A stretch of 64,000 nt of DNA from Pieris napi. Its lineage: Eukaryota > Arthropoda > Insecta > Lepidoptera > Pieridae. The notes below the pieces were generated by a model that saw only the letters and a list, made by a program, of their open reading frames with translations, ran no database searches and had not been told where the DNA came from. Location of the stretch: positions 6,696,001 to 6,760,000 of the forward strand of contig NC_062252.1 of the NCBI RefSeq assembly GCF_905475465.1, in the 5' to 3' direction. Position numbers and translations under genes: made by a program. Shown piece after piece: positions 33,349-45,892 of this stretch (position 1 is the first letter of the stretch; every line of letters starts with the position of its first letter).

Positions 33349-33735
33349 TTTGTTCCTTTTTACACGCTTTATATAAGCTTCACCTGTATGTATGTATGTC
33401 CTTCGGACTCGATTTTGACCCACTTTTAACGGACAGATTTAATTCAAACTTTGCAAAGTCAAAGATCGATGACAATGCAATAATCCGAAAAAAAAAATTA
33501 ACTAAAAAATAAAAAAATAATAATAGTTAAAAAAAAACTAGAACTACTAATTACTAAAAAGTGAAAAATAATTCCTAATTTAGGCTGAAAATGGTTTTTC
33601 AGCCTAAATTAGCTTTTTCACAATAATACCAGTATTTTTGTTCATTACCATTTTCAGCCTAAATTAGGAATTATTTTTCACTTTTTAGTTTGATGTGCTT
33701 TAAAAGCGTGTGTTCTAGTTTTTTTAACTATTATT
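33349..33735. mobile_element. Foldback repeat with ACACGCTTTATA end, copy 1
   Basis: The left part (TACACGCTTTATATAAGCTT, TCGATTTTGACCCACTTTTA, CGATGACAATGCAATAATCC) is the inverse of 46070-46224. The right part (CAGCCTAAATTAGGAATTAT, TGATGTGCTTTAAAAGCGTG) matches 45945-46015 directly. A further inverted copy of the AATTCCTAATTTAGGCTGAA block lies between them. It is therefore a rearranged foldback member of the family. It is non-coding. Confidence 0.65.
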
Positions 33736-34115
33736 TATTTGAATACATAAATGAAACCCTAAAAACTCCTTACATTTCTTTAAAATATATTTAATGCAAT
33801 TTTATGGTAAACCATCACGATTGGAGCGGCAAGTCTTCGCCTGAAGAAAAGGAAATCTAACTGACCGTAAAGGTTGAGTTTACTTAACCGTAAAGTTCCC
33901 GTGTTAGGAATAAAAATTCTACCTCATTCCTGATGCATATTACGCCGGGGTACACATGAGATTTTAGAGTTTTCTTTGGGGTTAAGTTGCGCTGTGCATT
34001 TGTGGCAAGAATTTGATCTGACCTTTACCACAATTAATTTGTTATATGGCGTATTCCTTATATATTCAACAAATATTTTCCAAATTCTTTCTGCCAATAC
34101 TTACCTATATTATAT
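33736..34115. other. Unassigned DNA
   Basis: No feature recognised. Confidence 0.4.
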
Positions 34116-34450
34116 AATAGCTTATCCGGAGCTGGATATATTCGGTAGTGGGCTGATCGGTTTTAGAGAAAGCATTGTGGGGTGCCTTTCTCGAACCTAA
34201 TTCGCTGTTTTACTGATGATTCTTCTTTTTTTTCTGCTTTAAGTGCCAACAAATTTCTATATGTTTTATTCTATTTTGTTGAGTGCTTGTATTAACTTGT
34301 ATATGTTTTAGTTTTTTTTTTAAATTTCTATTCTTGTGAAACTTATGTTTACGTTTATTTTCACACATTTTAGATCTAAGGTTTTGTAAAATAATTAATA
34401 GATTACGTACTGTGTGTGATGTCGTAAGCTTAATAAATAAATAAATAAAT
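34116..34450 (+). pseudogene. LINE 3' end with AATA tail, copy 1
   Basis: A plus-strand remnant reads PELDIFGSGLIGF then RESIVGCLSRT with a stop at 34198-34200. An A+T-rich 3' region follows, with GTGCCAACAAATTTCTATAT, CTGTGTGTGATGTCGTAAGC and an (AATA)n tail at 34430-34452. The inverted homologue at 58411-59035 extends further into the coding region. It is a 5'-truncated LINE. Confidence 0.75.
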
Positions 34451-34590
34451 AAAAATATACTTTATATTCTAGTCTTAATAATAAATCAATAATACCTGTC
34501 CTCCTCCTTTATACATAAAACACGTTTTAGTTAATCCATTATTTAGAATCTAATCTTAAGGGATATACACGCGTATTTGAAATCGCTGAC

Positions 34591-34737
34591 CACGAGTTAT
34601 GTGAATCTATATTATAATAGGAATTATGTGAATCTATATTATAATAGGAATTATGTGAACCTATATTAAAATAGGAATTATGTGAACCTATATTATAATA
34701 GGAATTATGAGAACCTATATTATAATAGGAATTATGA
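34591..34737 (+). repeat. 27-bp minisatellite, about five units
   Basis: The unit TTATGTGAATCTATATTATA plus ATAGGAA is repeated about five times in tandem with a few substitutions (GAATC/GAACC, TTATAATAG/TTAAAATAG, GTG/GAG in the last units). Confidence 0.9.
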
Positions 34738-35260
34738 CTACTTTTTTAAACTCAGTAGAATGCTTGATTATTCCTAAGCAAAAGCTATATTATTGCCTAA
34801 ATATAAATTATTAACTGTCCAGCCGTGTGAAGCCAAAATAAGCTACAAGTAACTAATTGGAGTTCAAGATAAAACACTTTATGTAAGTTAATTTATTCGA
34901 GTAATTCTGTAAGAGTTATTCAATATCCATGATGCTCTTGAAGGACCAAACTGTACAAACTTCTCTATTATGCGAACAAAACTTACACCTTCAATAAACT
35001 GAAGCGTCTAACTCCAGTCTCAAGTGTTTGAAAACTGCACAAACAGACCGTTTTATCTTTGAATATGGTAAGTAATTACTTTTGAAGACTTAAGATATTT
35101 CTTTGAAGTATTCTTAGAGAACTATGCCTCGGAGGAAATCCGATATTAAGACTTTCTAACAAGCAATACGTAATGACCATACAATTTAATCTCATTACCC
35201 TCAGTTGTTAAAATAAGTCATTTAATAGTTATCATATTTTTTTATTTGAATCGTTTAATC
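34738..35260. other. Unassigned DNA
   Basis: No feature recognised. Confidence 0.4.
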
Positions 35261-35605
35261 ATGCTACATACGTATAATTTGTATTTACAATTTACTTAAC
35301 CTACAAAGTAATAATAAAAATAATTAAAAAGAAAATTAAAACAAATTTAAAAAGTTTGGTCCCTGTGGCAGTGTACCTTTAGCGCTGGCAGCATTTTCTC
35401 GCTGTATTGCGATACTTGAGCCAGGAAAGCACCAGCTCGGTCGCGGTACTACCTACCAGGCACCAACTTTACTCTTTAATACGCGCCTGTGCACTTGAAC
35501 CCCACGGCCCAAGAGTCTCTACTCCAAAGGGAACAAAATCGAAGTTGGAAGAAAGACTCTTGACTGACTGCCAGGTAAAGAATGGTAACAAATATTGAGT
35601 CACCC
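35261..35605 (-). pseudogene. 3' fragment of the RLE-type LINE
   Basis: The minus strand encodes FVPFGVETLGPWGSSA-like sequence, then, after frameshifts, RAGAFLAQ, followed by the 3' region with GGGACCAAACTTTTTAAATT. These are the last ~100 codons of the LINE at 50233-52772. The fragment is 5'-truncated and frameshifted. Confidence 0.75.
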
Positions 35606-37023
35606 GTATACTCGTATATGTCGATAACTTGAATCTGGTTTAATACAAGTCAAGTTCAATTTTAAAAAAATCCGTTATAATAAATTAGTATTTTTAAAAT
35701 AGTAATAATTCCGTTTACAATCTTTCAGATTTCATTTTGAACATTGACCAACTGCTGACACGGCTCACGGCTCATATTACAACAGCTGAAGAGTAATTTT
35801 AAATATTTATTTGAATATTGATCAACTGCGTCAGCAGTGGATCACGTGGCTGTTCTAAATGTTAGCTGAAGGTCAGCCCAGCTCACGAGAATAATATAAT
35901 GTATGTGTAAATAGGTGTAAGTAGTATTATCCAAACATTTCACTGGCTGGAAAGCTGTACACAGTGTTTAATTCACTTCAATCTATCAGAAAATATATCT
36001 CTAGCCTTTGTTATCAATTAAACGTTCTGTGTATAAAAGCTAGATCAGCGTCGAGAGCAAACCGGCTTGCCTTAGACCCAAAAAAAAAGGGTTCGTGTAC
36101 TTATGTACGCGCGTTAGACGTTATACTTCTTTGCAATTATGAAAAATAGTTTTTGATTGCATGCAAATAATTAATTACAATTAAATAATCAAAGACTGGA
36201 AAAGGAGTCATTATAGTCAATAAAGTTCAGTTGACATTTGAAAAATTAAATAAATAAATATTTAATATTATTCTCTTACATTAAGTGTAACATAAATTCT
36301 ACTATTATTCGAATGTTGTTTTTAAATTATGTCCAATGCCGTAGCATCTTCCGTGGGCAACTTCATTCAGTTAATTTTGTGTCACGGTGCGCGCGCATCG
36401 TAAAATTTCACTCTCATCAATTTTTCATAACGCGCCTATAGAAGTATAACTTCAATAAAAAATATAGTTATAGTGGCAAATAACGTAGTTTTTATTAAAT
36501 TCTAAGAATTGATATAGGAATGTAGCGGAAACTACCTACTAGATTGGTCGCCCTAAAATACCAGGAGTCACATCGAATTATGTTTTTGTGACAAACGAAT
36601 TTAAAGTTTAATACATGAGAATAAGTGCTGTTTTCGCTTGTACTATACGAAGGCTTTTCCCTCTACAATAAGTTCTGCAGGACATTTAGATGCACCCTAG
36701 TCTTAGATAGGCTTAGGCTGTCTCGACAACATTACTTTGCAAAACGATGAATATTCAAAATTTCTTTGTGACTATTGTGTTGTATTTTAAGCGTGACTTA
36801 CAATTTTGTCGCTTTCTAGAAGTTACTAGTTGTCCTTGCATATAGAGGCAAGTAGATGACAAACCATCTCTGATTATAGCAACCAGATACCACTGTTTTG
36901 ACAGGCATAAAATCAGGAAAGGTATTGCGGATTGCGTCTTTACCAACTAAGCCACGAAATAAATATTCCTTAATCTCATTTAAATATATGTATAATAAAA
37001 AATCGAGCACCGCTACACGGAAA
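35606..37023. other. Unassigned DNA with a SINE remnant
   Basis: At about 36052-36120, GAGCAAACCGGCTTGCCTTA then GACCCAAAAA is a short SINE core remnant (compare 56080-56110). The rest is A+T-rich and non-coding. Confidence 0.4.
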
Positions 37024-37286
37024 AAACGTTGAATTAATAGTATTCTTTTATTGACATAATCTTTACACATTTAAAGAAAGCACTTTTTAACAGGATTGAA
37101 GTTATGTATTATTATAAATTTACAATATATACTTTTTGACATTCAACACCTTTTGTCTTCAGTCACCGTGACCACGCACGCTGTAAAGCACGAGAAATGT
37201 CGGTTAAATTTAAAATAATTGTAAATTTAAAATAATACATAACTTCAATCCGGTTAAAAAGTGTTTTCTTTAAACGTTGAACTAAT
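37024..37286. mobile_element. Short Penelope-like foldback with 15-bp target duplication
   Basis: AAACGTTGAATTAAT (37024-37038) and AAACGTTGAACTAAT (37272-37286) flank the element with one mismatch. Inside, TTTAAAGAAAGCACTTTTTA plus ACAGGATTGAAGTTATGTAT on the left is inverted on the right, around TTTTGTCTTCAGTCACCGTG and GACCACGCACGCTGTAAAGC. The same outer and inner blocks form the ends of the larger Penelope-like element at 56913-58118. All coding sequence is missing. Confidence 0.8.
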
Positions 37287-37802
37287 GTTTATCTCCGCTA
37301 TGACGGCCGTCATGCAACTGACAGCACCCCTATTTGACGTTGACACTCAACGTTCTCTAGGAAACCTACTACGATGTTATTTATGGACAACGTATCGGTG
37401 ACGTCACCCAACGCTACATTACGGCCGTTAGATAACGGCACCGCTTTTCTAGGAAACGTAAGCTTAATAATTTACTTTGTTACGGCCGTTCATCAAGCCC
37501 AGCAACCTGATGTCAGTAGTATTCCATACTAAATCCCTCCAATATAGTCTAAGTTAGACGTCAGCAAGATTGTCAAGTCAGCGATGTTAATGCCACTAAT
37601 GTCATGACAGAAATGCCTTATCATAGATTACAAGCGGTCATCTAGTGTTGCTATATGTTTAGGGTAGCCATATTTCATGTAAACGTCATAGCCAAGATAT
37701 TTAAGTTTAAAAAATAATTAAATTGTTAAATCAATGAATGAACGTACATATTTAAGCGAACTTTTACACAGTAGATACATACCAGCGAAAATACAAACCA
37801 TT
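37287..37802. other. Unassigned DNA
   Basis: ACGGCCGT occurs three times (near 37301, 37421, 37482) in an otherwise unassigned, less A+T-rich patch. Confidence 0.4.
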
Positions 37803-37960
37803 TTTATATAACAGAGGGCAAACGGGCAGGTGGCTCATCTGATGTTAAGGTCAGAAGGCTCGCAAGTGCGTTGCCGGCTTTTTTAAGAATTATTACGCTC
37901 TTTTTTGAAGTCAAATTGGTTAGGAAATATTTCAGTGGGTTTGGAATACGCTCAGTTGTG
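37803..37960 (+). repeat. Lepidopteran short dispersed repeat, internally shortened
   Basis: AGAGGGCAAACGGGCAGGTG, GCTCATCTGATGTTAAGG, AGAAGGCTCGCAAGTGCG, TTGCCGGC, and an end ATATTTCAGTGGG. The GATACCGCC section is missing. Confidence 0.8.
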
Positions 37961-38825
37961 GAAAACTTCTCATTTACTAACGGTAATTAAAAAATATATA
38001 TGCTACGTTAATAGATTATAAAATAAAATATGCATCAACACTACAGCAATACGCGAAAGAAAACCATTTAAGACAGATAAGTTTCAGTAATGGACACATC
38101 TATCCTAACTACACATTGTGTAATTAGACTCAATTATTTCTGCTATTTAATGAATGTAGATGTATGTTTGTCTCATTACTAGTACAAAAGCCTACCTATA
38201 ATGTGCAAGTCATTAAACAAAAGCCGATCACCAAGCACCAGAGCATGCTCACTTGTTTAGTTTTAGTTTAAAGCTTATGCAAACCCATGAACTAATATTC
38301 CAACTTGCTTCTTAAAACATCCTAATAAAACTTGAAAATCCACTGTTTACTGACAAAAATTGGGTCATAAAGTGGATTTATCGTCCCTAAATCCCCAATC
38401 ACAATTTTCAGGGATACCAAACATAATATTTCACGTCGGAGCGGGTCTATCCTTATATTTTTAAATGTGGTTAAAAGGATTGCTATAAATCGTAAACCAT
38501 GTCAGTTGTGTTCTGTTATTTTACTAGTATTTTATGGCTATTGTTCAATTGTAAGTTGAACAATACTATATTTGGGCTATAAAAATTCAGTTTTATATTA
38601 AAGCATTACAATAGCGAAACAACTTGTACAATTCTTATTTGTTATAAATATTATAAAGTTCTTTTGTAATTATTGGTTATTTTTCCTATATATTATGAGT
38701 TTTGTTTTGCACACCGTCCTCGCCTCGAGTAGATGATCTATGTTATAAAACTTGTTTTTTTTTTGTTTTTTTTTTTAAGTTGACATTATTTATAAAACAA
38801 TAATAATGATGTCAAAATAAAAATG
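37961..38825. other. Unassigned A+T-rich DNA
   Basis: No feature recognised. Confidence 0.4.
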
Positions 38826-38985
38826 ATATAACCAGCTGCCCACTGAAGTATTTCGGAACCAAGAAAAGAGCGTACCAATTTGTAAAAGGCCGGTAACGCA
38901 CTTGCGAGCCTTTTGGAAATGTGAGTGTCCATGGGCGATGTATCACCTTACATCTCCTGCCCGTTTGCCTCCTGAGACATAAAAA
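38826..38985 (-). repeat. Lepidopteran short dispersed repeat, minus strand
   Basis: AACCAGCTGCCCACTGAAGT, AAAGAGCGTACCAATTTG, GGCCGGTAACGCACTTGCG and TCTCCTGCCCGTTTGCC are the inverse of the family at 28635 and 37803. Almost full-length. Confidence 0.8.
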
Positions 38986-41389
38986 AAACTTTTTTATTTT
39001 TAATTTGTTTCATAATTTTTACTTAAAACTTTCGTGTGTGCGAATCGAACCAAAAATTCAGTTTATAAGTCACGTAGAGTAATAAAAGGTTATTTTATCT
39101 ATGGTTGATTATTATTGAGGAAATCGAATCCACAATACCGTTTTGTCTAAATACGATTTCAAAGAAATGTGATTGGTTATATTTGAAGGTAAACAAAGGT
39201 AATCTTTTATATATCGGCCAAATGCTGTCGTGTCTTAAAGGCATTAGCGTGCTATTTCAACCATCATTTTTCACAAAAGTCGCTCCTCGCTTTGCTATAG
39301 GATATTTCAAGATTTTCTCATATACGCTTTCATGTTCTAGTTTTGAAATCGCGTGCTATTCTGCCAATACGAATCAAAATTCGTAGTTCAAAGTTGTTCG
39401 ATTTTATAAGATGCATGTATTGTGCAGTGTGCATGAAACTATTATTGTTTGAAGTTTGAATTGTATGGTAAAAGTAATTTTGAGTGCCAAAAAATATTTT
39501 CATATGCATTAATATGTATATTGTTTTTAAGGAAAGTACCTTTACAGTTTTTTCAATTTGCTATCTTATTTTTTTTTATTATCGGTAGAACACAAATTGG
39601 TTAATAATTTTCTATCCACCGTATTTTTGTAGTCAAAATTAGTATAATTTTTGAAACATATGTTCCACACGTATTTTCACTCTTAAGCTATTTGTTAGGT
39701 ACAAAGTACTATTGTAGGAACCTGTAAGTGACACCGTGTAAATAAGTGTTTTTTTAATTCATTTACGTTCAATTGATGCCGTTGTGCCATACCGAGTATA
39801 GGAACCAAATAGTACATTAACTCCCTTATTTATAGAAACAAAAACAGTCTAATTGCACCTTTTTAACTGTATCTAACTATCAAATTATGTTTACGTTTTG
39901 TTGGAAACAGATAGGTCACTCCAGTTTTCGTCTAACTTCAGTTAAAATAATGCGATTAGATTGTGTTAATTTTTGTACAATAATACTTTAGTAATATATT
40001 GAAATAAGGAAACTCGTTTACTAATTCGAAATTCACATCTTACGTATATAAGTGTACTCGTAATGCTTTTTTAAATTTGTCAAAAGAATACCGTGATAAA
40101 CTAAATTTGCTTCAAACTTCAAACAATATATGTTTTCCCTAATACATTTAGTACATCTAGTGGGGAGTTTTGATAGCTCAATAGAGTCGGGAAAAATGAG
40201 ATAACTATGAGTGTTACAGATTTGCTGTGCACGGAAATATTTGTTTATTTATGTAAATATTTCTAAAACAAACCCTAAAAACAACGTTAAAACAATACGA
40301 CCTAAGCGTCTAAAGTAAGCTTACGTTGCTTGAATGAGCCTTTAAATTGTCTGCACTTGTTACAAATGTGCTAGAAATTTAAAAACAAACGCTGAGTCTG
40401 CTTCGCGCAATAACTTTGCTAATTGCCGCTATTCTAACCAGCGGATATTCTAGCGAAATTCTCTTTTAACAAATCTTACCTGGAAATATTTTAACAGTAC
40501 GAATTGCTAACATTATTTAACATCTCCAGCACACTGCTTAGTGGTTCTTTCAAAACTGAGGTCGTGCGTTTGAATCCCATGTACCAATAGAATGGTAATA
40601 ATATTTCTACTTTCTTGTACGGCGAAGGAAATTGCGTGATAACTGGTATTTATTAGAATCAAAAGTTAAGGTGTGTCCGGCATACAAAGCTGGCTTCTAT
40701 AAAAAAAAAGTGCGTGCGTACAAAGTGCACATGTCAGAAGTGTAACTTCAACTTAATTATTTTGAATAAAATATAAAATACTAATATTTCAGAAATTCTC
40801 TTTACGAAATTTTAATTTTTTAAATAGAATTACTATAAGGTAATTCACCCTTCTCACTCTCTCTTAATCGGTCTCAAAAGCTCTCTCTTTTCTTCGACAA
40901 AAACGCTGCACATCTTCGTGACGTTCCGTAAAAATTTTACCCTCATGCGCCTAAAGAAGTTTCACTTCAAAAATAATTTAACAAATGCAGACGTGCAAAC
41001 TTTAACAGGGTTGTAGCGCCACTGTTTATTTTAAAAGATGTCGAATGTCTTGAAGTTCTTGAGAGTTATACTAATGCCATGTCAGCGCTATCTTTGTAAC
41101 CGTATATGCCAAATATAATTAATGTTCGCTTTCATTCATTAAAAATTAAATCATTACCCTGTGGGGTGTGCAAGCGTCTATGTGTAAACATTTTGTTCCA
41201 CATGGTGACCGCGGAAGAGCCCTTCAGAAAACATCAAATACGAGTCTCACAGAACTAGTCATAGATTATGAAACGATAGATATTATAAATTATTACTCTT
41301 TAAAGCATTATTGTATCTATTGTACAAATAATCTTTATAAAGCGTTTCAAATACCATTTTTTAAAGTAGGCGCTTGTTTTTATAAACTA
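38986..41389. other. Unassigned A+T-rich DNA with two SINE remnants
   Basis: About 40531-40635 carries CTTAGTGGTTC, GAGGTCGTGCGTTTGAATCC and TGTACCAATAG (a decayed SINE head). About 40996-41040 carries AGGGTTGTAGCGCCACTG (a SINE tail). A 39105-39386 frame and a 41168-41443 frame show no recognisable domain. Confidence 0.4.
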
Positions 41390-41768
41390 CTAGCAGACTC
41401 GGCCAAGCGTTGCTGTGGCTATGATTTTTGTTATATTAAATAGTAGTAAACTATTCGAGGGAAACGGTAGGAGAACACCAGTCATGGGGACCACCATGAT
41501 TTTTGGGTGTTTATGTCATTAAATTGTAGCTTATGTGAAACGTTGGTACTTTCAACACAGCGCCATCTGTTAGAATTGTGACTCTCAAATATTAAACAAG
41601 AATCTGCAATAAAATATTATTGCGGGTATAAATTAAGATATAAGCTATACTATCTTTTAAGTTAGATCAAACTGCTCACGGTGTGAAAATTTGAATGAAA
41701 TCGGTTTAGTAGTATAGGAGTCCATAGCGGACAAAAAACGTGACGCGTAATTTATATATATTTTAAGA
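41390..41768 (-). mobile_element. Non-autonomous Helitron, minus orientation
   Basis: The left edge is CTAGCAGACTCGGCCAAGCG (the inverse of a ...CTAG 3' end) preceded by A. The right edge TTTATATATATTTTAAGA is the inverse of a TC start followed by T. The interior phrase ATCGGTTTAGTAGTATAGG and GTCCATAGCGGACAAAAAAC is one I know from abundant lepidopteran Helitrons. It is 379 bp and non-coding. Confidence 0.7.
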
Positions 41769-42910
41769 TAATAGCTCATTTCGTGAATTATTAATATGTA
41801 TGTTGGTTGTGTGTGTTAACATCAATACAAACACAATAGGTACATTTACTTTTCAAACATTACAGATAATTCGTATTTTGCAAGGAAAGCCCAGGCCAAA
41901 TAGGTATAAATAACAAATATATTAAAGATAAGTCCTAAAAAGCAACAGCATAAATTAAAATTAACAAAATTAAACGAAGCGTTAATACAGCCTGTACCCG
42001 GATTAACACGTCTGGTGTATTTATACTAAATCAATAGTCTGTGCATTCGTCGCCAGGTTAATAATTAAGTACCAAACGGCTAATCCCCGCCAGCGTGAGC
42101 AAACACCCTTTAATATTCGTAACAGAAAACGTATTTGAGTGCACTTAGGATTCTTACATGCGTTAACGCTTTTATTAATTCCTTAAGTTGTAAATTACCG
42201 TAGTACATAGAATAGTGCCCTCAGTGGTGGATTTAAAAAAAATCAAAATGGCGGCAGTGAAGTTTGTGCCTATTAGATTGACAAATGATCATGAAATAGG
42301 TACAGAAATCTGAGACCTAAAAAGGTTGTAGCGCCGCTGATTTATTTATTTTTTACCATATCAAGATTGTTTCTTTATTACTTTGGAATATCATAAATAC
42401 CGTATATTAAGCGATGAATTAAACAATCTAGTTGCTGTGGCACTCCGATTAAGATTACACATTATTTGGTTTGTGTTAGAAAGATCGCTCATTTTTACCG
42501 CACTCTAATCAATCAATGATAAAAAATCAAATCGCCAAAAATAAATTGGGTCATTGAGTTCTAAAATCAATTATTTCCTATGTCAATGGTGCTTTGTCAT
42601 CGCAAGAGGGACCTCAATGATTGATGACAGCCCGTGCGATATTTTATTTTACCACCAATTTTATTGGTGTCGCTCACTCGATTGCTTGTTGGTCACGTAA
42701 TTACCTAGGCTCTCCGTTTTAATCCCATTTAACGAGATTTCAAAAGCGAACTCTTGGTGTTGGCTTCAGAGTTCTCGCTGAGTGCTGGCTGTCTCTCGAT
42801 GTTTTCCTACACCGTATGAGCAATCAGTTAAGTTTATACATAATTCCAGAAGGTTCAAACGCTCGAGATTAGGGTTCGGAGTCGCGAGATATTATCCAGT
42901 TAATCTTTAA
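41769..42910. other. Unassigned DNA with a SINE tail
   Basis: 42266-42355 carries CTATTAGATTGACAAATGAT, TACAGAAATCTGAGACCTA and AAAAGGTTGTAGCGCCGCTG, the 3' half of the SINE at 55926. The remainder is unassigned. Confidence 0.45.
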
Positions 42911-43686
42911 TCTATATATATAAAAGAAAGTCGTGTTTGTTACAACACTTATAACTCGAGAACGGCTGGATCGATTGCCATGGTTTTTGATTTGTTGGAT
43001 TTGTTTCCGTCCCGAATAGCAGAATAAGCAATAAAATATCGGATAAGTTATCGAATAACAATAAATAAATTAATTAATTTTACGAATGCAAAAACCATAT
43101 GGTGCCATCTGTTGACAAAACTACGCATCATTTTACGTCGAATTCGTGTCAGTTCAAGAAATTCCGATCTTGAGGTGAATGAGGAGATGCATAACCATGC
43201 TTTGATCCTAATCAAAAGATGTTGGATATCAGAAAGTGCTTAACATGCAGTATCGTCTTATTAACGCTAGAGAGAAGATGCCTAATGTGTAAAACTGCCA
43301 TTCTTCTTTCGCAATGGCAAGCAATAAAACATTTCAGCCCTGCGATTCTGTAACTCACTTCACGAACTCACACAGCGGTTTTCGCATCGGCGGTCGCTCT
43401 CAAATCAGTCGTGAAGCAGTCGTGAAAAGGTGGGAGCTTGTACTTTATTGTTTATCAGAATGCCAAATCATAAAATGACTGCTTCACGACTGATTTGAGA
43501 GAGACCGCCGATGCGAAAACCGCTGTGTGAGTTTGTGAAGTGAGTTACAGAATCGCAGGGCTGTATTTGCAAAAAAGTTGTATTAATGTAATACTTAACA
43601 TAAACGAAATCCTAAAATAAGTTAAATTAAAGTAACAACGATATTATAAGGTTGTAGGGCGGAACGAAGTTAGCCAGGTCAGCTAG
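42911..43686 (+). mobile_element. Non-autonomous Helitron carrying a nested MITE
   Basis: Starts A|TCTATATATATAAAAG (42911) and ends GTCAGCTAG|T (43683-43686). A GGGCGGAACG...-type palindromic region lies just before the end, where Helitrons carry a hairpin. The interior includes CGAGAACGGCTGGATCGATT. A complete foldback MITE (43335-43563) sits inside, so the Helitron itself is about 550 bp. It is non-coding. Confidence 0.75.
43335..43563. mobile_element. Complete foldback MITE (CAGCCCTGCGATTCTG family)
   Basis: CAGCCCTGCGATTCTGTAAC at the left end and its exact inverse at the right end. Arms of about 90 bp (CTCACTTCACGAACTCACAC, CGCATCGGCGGTCGCTCTCA, ATCAGTCGTGAAGCAGTCG) flank a loop containing GGTGGGAGCTTGTACTTTAT. 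Partial relatives lie at 8897-9030 and 55038-55175. Confidence 0.85.
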
Positions 43687-44335
43687 TAATAAAGATAAAA
43701 TAACGACGGAATCCTCTTTGCGTTTCTTTCCATTATTTACAGACGATATATTGACATACAGTTTTAATATGTGTATGTTCTGATGTGGAAAGATTATCAT
43801 TATAATGAAAGCAGAAGTGACTTAGTCCGTTTTGCCTAGACTTTTAAGGACTAAATAATCAATGTGTAACTATCAAATATATGTGTTTGTATCTTAGTTG
43901 CGGTAAACGTTGAATATCGAACCAAATATGATTTTTCAGTCAACAAATAATAAAAGTACAAGTGTGAATACGAAATATGTGATTTGTACTACTTTAGTTT
44001 CATTATTTAATACTCACGTGTATGTTTTGTAATAGTAATTAAATACAATATTTAAAAGTAGCAATATTAAATACATAGTAGCTTTATCCTTTGTTTATAA
44101 ATTTGCATATGCTACAGCGATAGTTATGATTTAATTAACAGTCCGAGAATGAAATACGGATGAAAACTTTTATAGAGAAAACAAGTTCTACCGCAGAAGT
44201 ACTTAAACCAATTACAAAGTTTAAACATTTAATTTTGTTATACTTTCCTACTTTTATATCAAACCGAATGCACATTTTGCTAGATCATGAGTTTTATACT
44301 AATATAAATATTTTTTTAATATGAAACATTGTAGA
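43687..44335. other. Unassigned A+T-rich DNA
   Basis: No feature recognised. Confidence 0.4.
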
Positions 44336-44630
44336 TGAGCAGTGTTGGCCTAGTGGCTTCAGTTTGTGACTCTCATCCCTGAGGTCGTAGGTTCGATCCC
44401 CGGCTGTGCATTGGACTATCTTTCTGTGTGCGCATTTAACATCCGCTCAAATGGTGAAGGAAAACATCGGGAGGAAATCGACTTGCCTCAGACCCCAAAA
44501 GTCGACGGCGTGTGTTAGGCACAGGAGGATGATAACCTACTTTCTTATTAGATTGACAAAATCATAAAATAGACAGAGAAATGTGAGGCAAGACCTAAAA
44601 AAGTTATAGCGCCACAGATTTTTTTTATTT
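44336..44630 (+). mobile_element. tRNA-headed SINE, nearly full-length
   Basis: GAGCAGTGTTGGCCTAGTGG, box B GGTTCGATCCCCGGCTGTGC, AACATCCGCTCAAATGG, AAAAGTCGACGGCGTGTG, ACAGAGAAATGTGAGGC and the end AAAGTTATAGCGCCACAG. Same order and length as 55926-56219. Confidence 0.85.
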
Positions 44631-45430
44631 TAGATACCAGTGTTTTACTAATTTTACTTTTAAACTATGTTAAAAATGACTCTGTGCCTTAATTATATTT
44701 TATTAGCTATAATATAAACAAAAATAACATTATTTATGTATTTTAACATACACCTATACAATATACATTATAGCTATAATAAGAATCTTGATCCCGTAAG
44801 GTTCAATCATTAATCTATCAATAATTATTTACTATAAATAACAGTTAAAATCAGACTATGAAGTATATAAAAACATTTATTCACGATCACTACATAAATT
44901 AAAAAGGTGTTTAAAACCAAAATTTTAGATTTTAATACAATTTTTTCAACTTTATTTTGGTATTGTGAATGTCAACCATTTTTGTACGAAATTCTAAAAA
45001 AGAACTTCGCAAAAATTCCTGTATCCTGTTATATTTCAAAGGCCACTCAAGCTTTCAGAAAATGAAAGTTTTTATTTTTTCCTTCGATTTCTTAGAAGAC
45101 ATAAATATTATAGTGTAAGTAATAAATAAGGGTCACTTAAGGCCATTTTGCGTTTTCATTGCAATCTAATTTGAAGTGATACGCAAGGTCCCCGCAATTG
45201 CGTTAGTGTGGGCCATAAATTTACCAATTACAAGTGCAAAACGGAGACGCTAATATGTTGCTTTTGTCTAGGATTATTATTCAGGCAGTATCTCCTAGGT
45301 CCTGGAATAAAGCGATTGTTACTCAATTGACTTTCCTTTTTCTCTATAAATCTAAATGATTTAGATTCTTTTTATTGAGATAAACTATTTATCGCAATGG
45401 AAGCAATCGTTGTATAATTTATTCATATAG
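44631..45430. other. Unassigned A+T-rich DNA
   Basis: No feature recognised. Confidence 0.4.
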
Positions 45431-45580
45431 GTAACACAATGTACACTTATGAACGTCAAAAAAAAAGAAATGCTTCTAATTTTACATTTACCGCCAGTTC
45501 TCAAATCAAGGGCTTAGAACGGAAGGGAAGAACTGGCAATAAACTCTCAGCCACTCTTTTTATTCGCCAAGTTTTATTTT
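45431..45580 (-). repeat. LINE-type 3' tail, minus strand, copy C
   Basis: GTAACACAATGTACACTTAT, GAACGTCAAAAAAAAAG, CGCCAGTTCTCAAATCAAGG and GAACTGGCAATAAACTC are the inverse of the tails at 2745 and 3896. Confidence 0.6.
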
Positions 45581-45892
45581 TACACAACGTTTGTAAGAAG
45601 CTGCAACCATTACACCATGTTCCACATGACATCGTACGGAATTAATAAAACCTAAATAAATTAGAAACAGATATTTGTCCTCTATCAGCAGGAGGCATGG
45701 TGAAATAGGAGCACGCACTTACATTCTTGTGGGAACAACACGCAAATACATAGTCGAAATAACTAATAGCACCGTATACACGAATTCAAGTACGACCAGT
45801 CACCACAAGTAGCACCCGTTCACGAGTATAAGAATAAGACATACAATAGATATTAAAAAAAAAAAAATTTTGCTCGATAGACGAAAAATATG

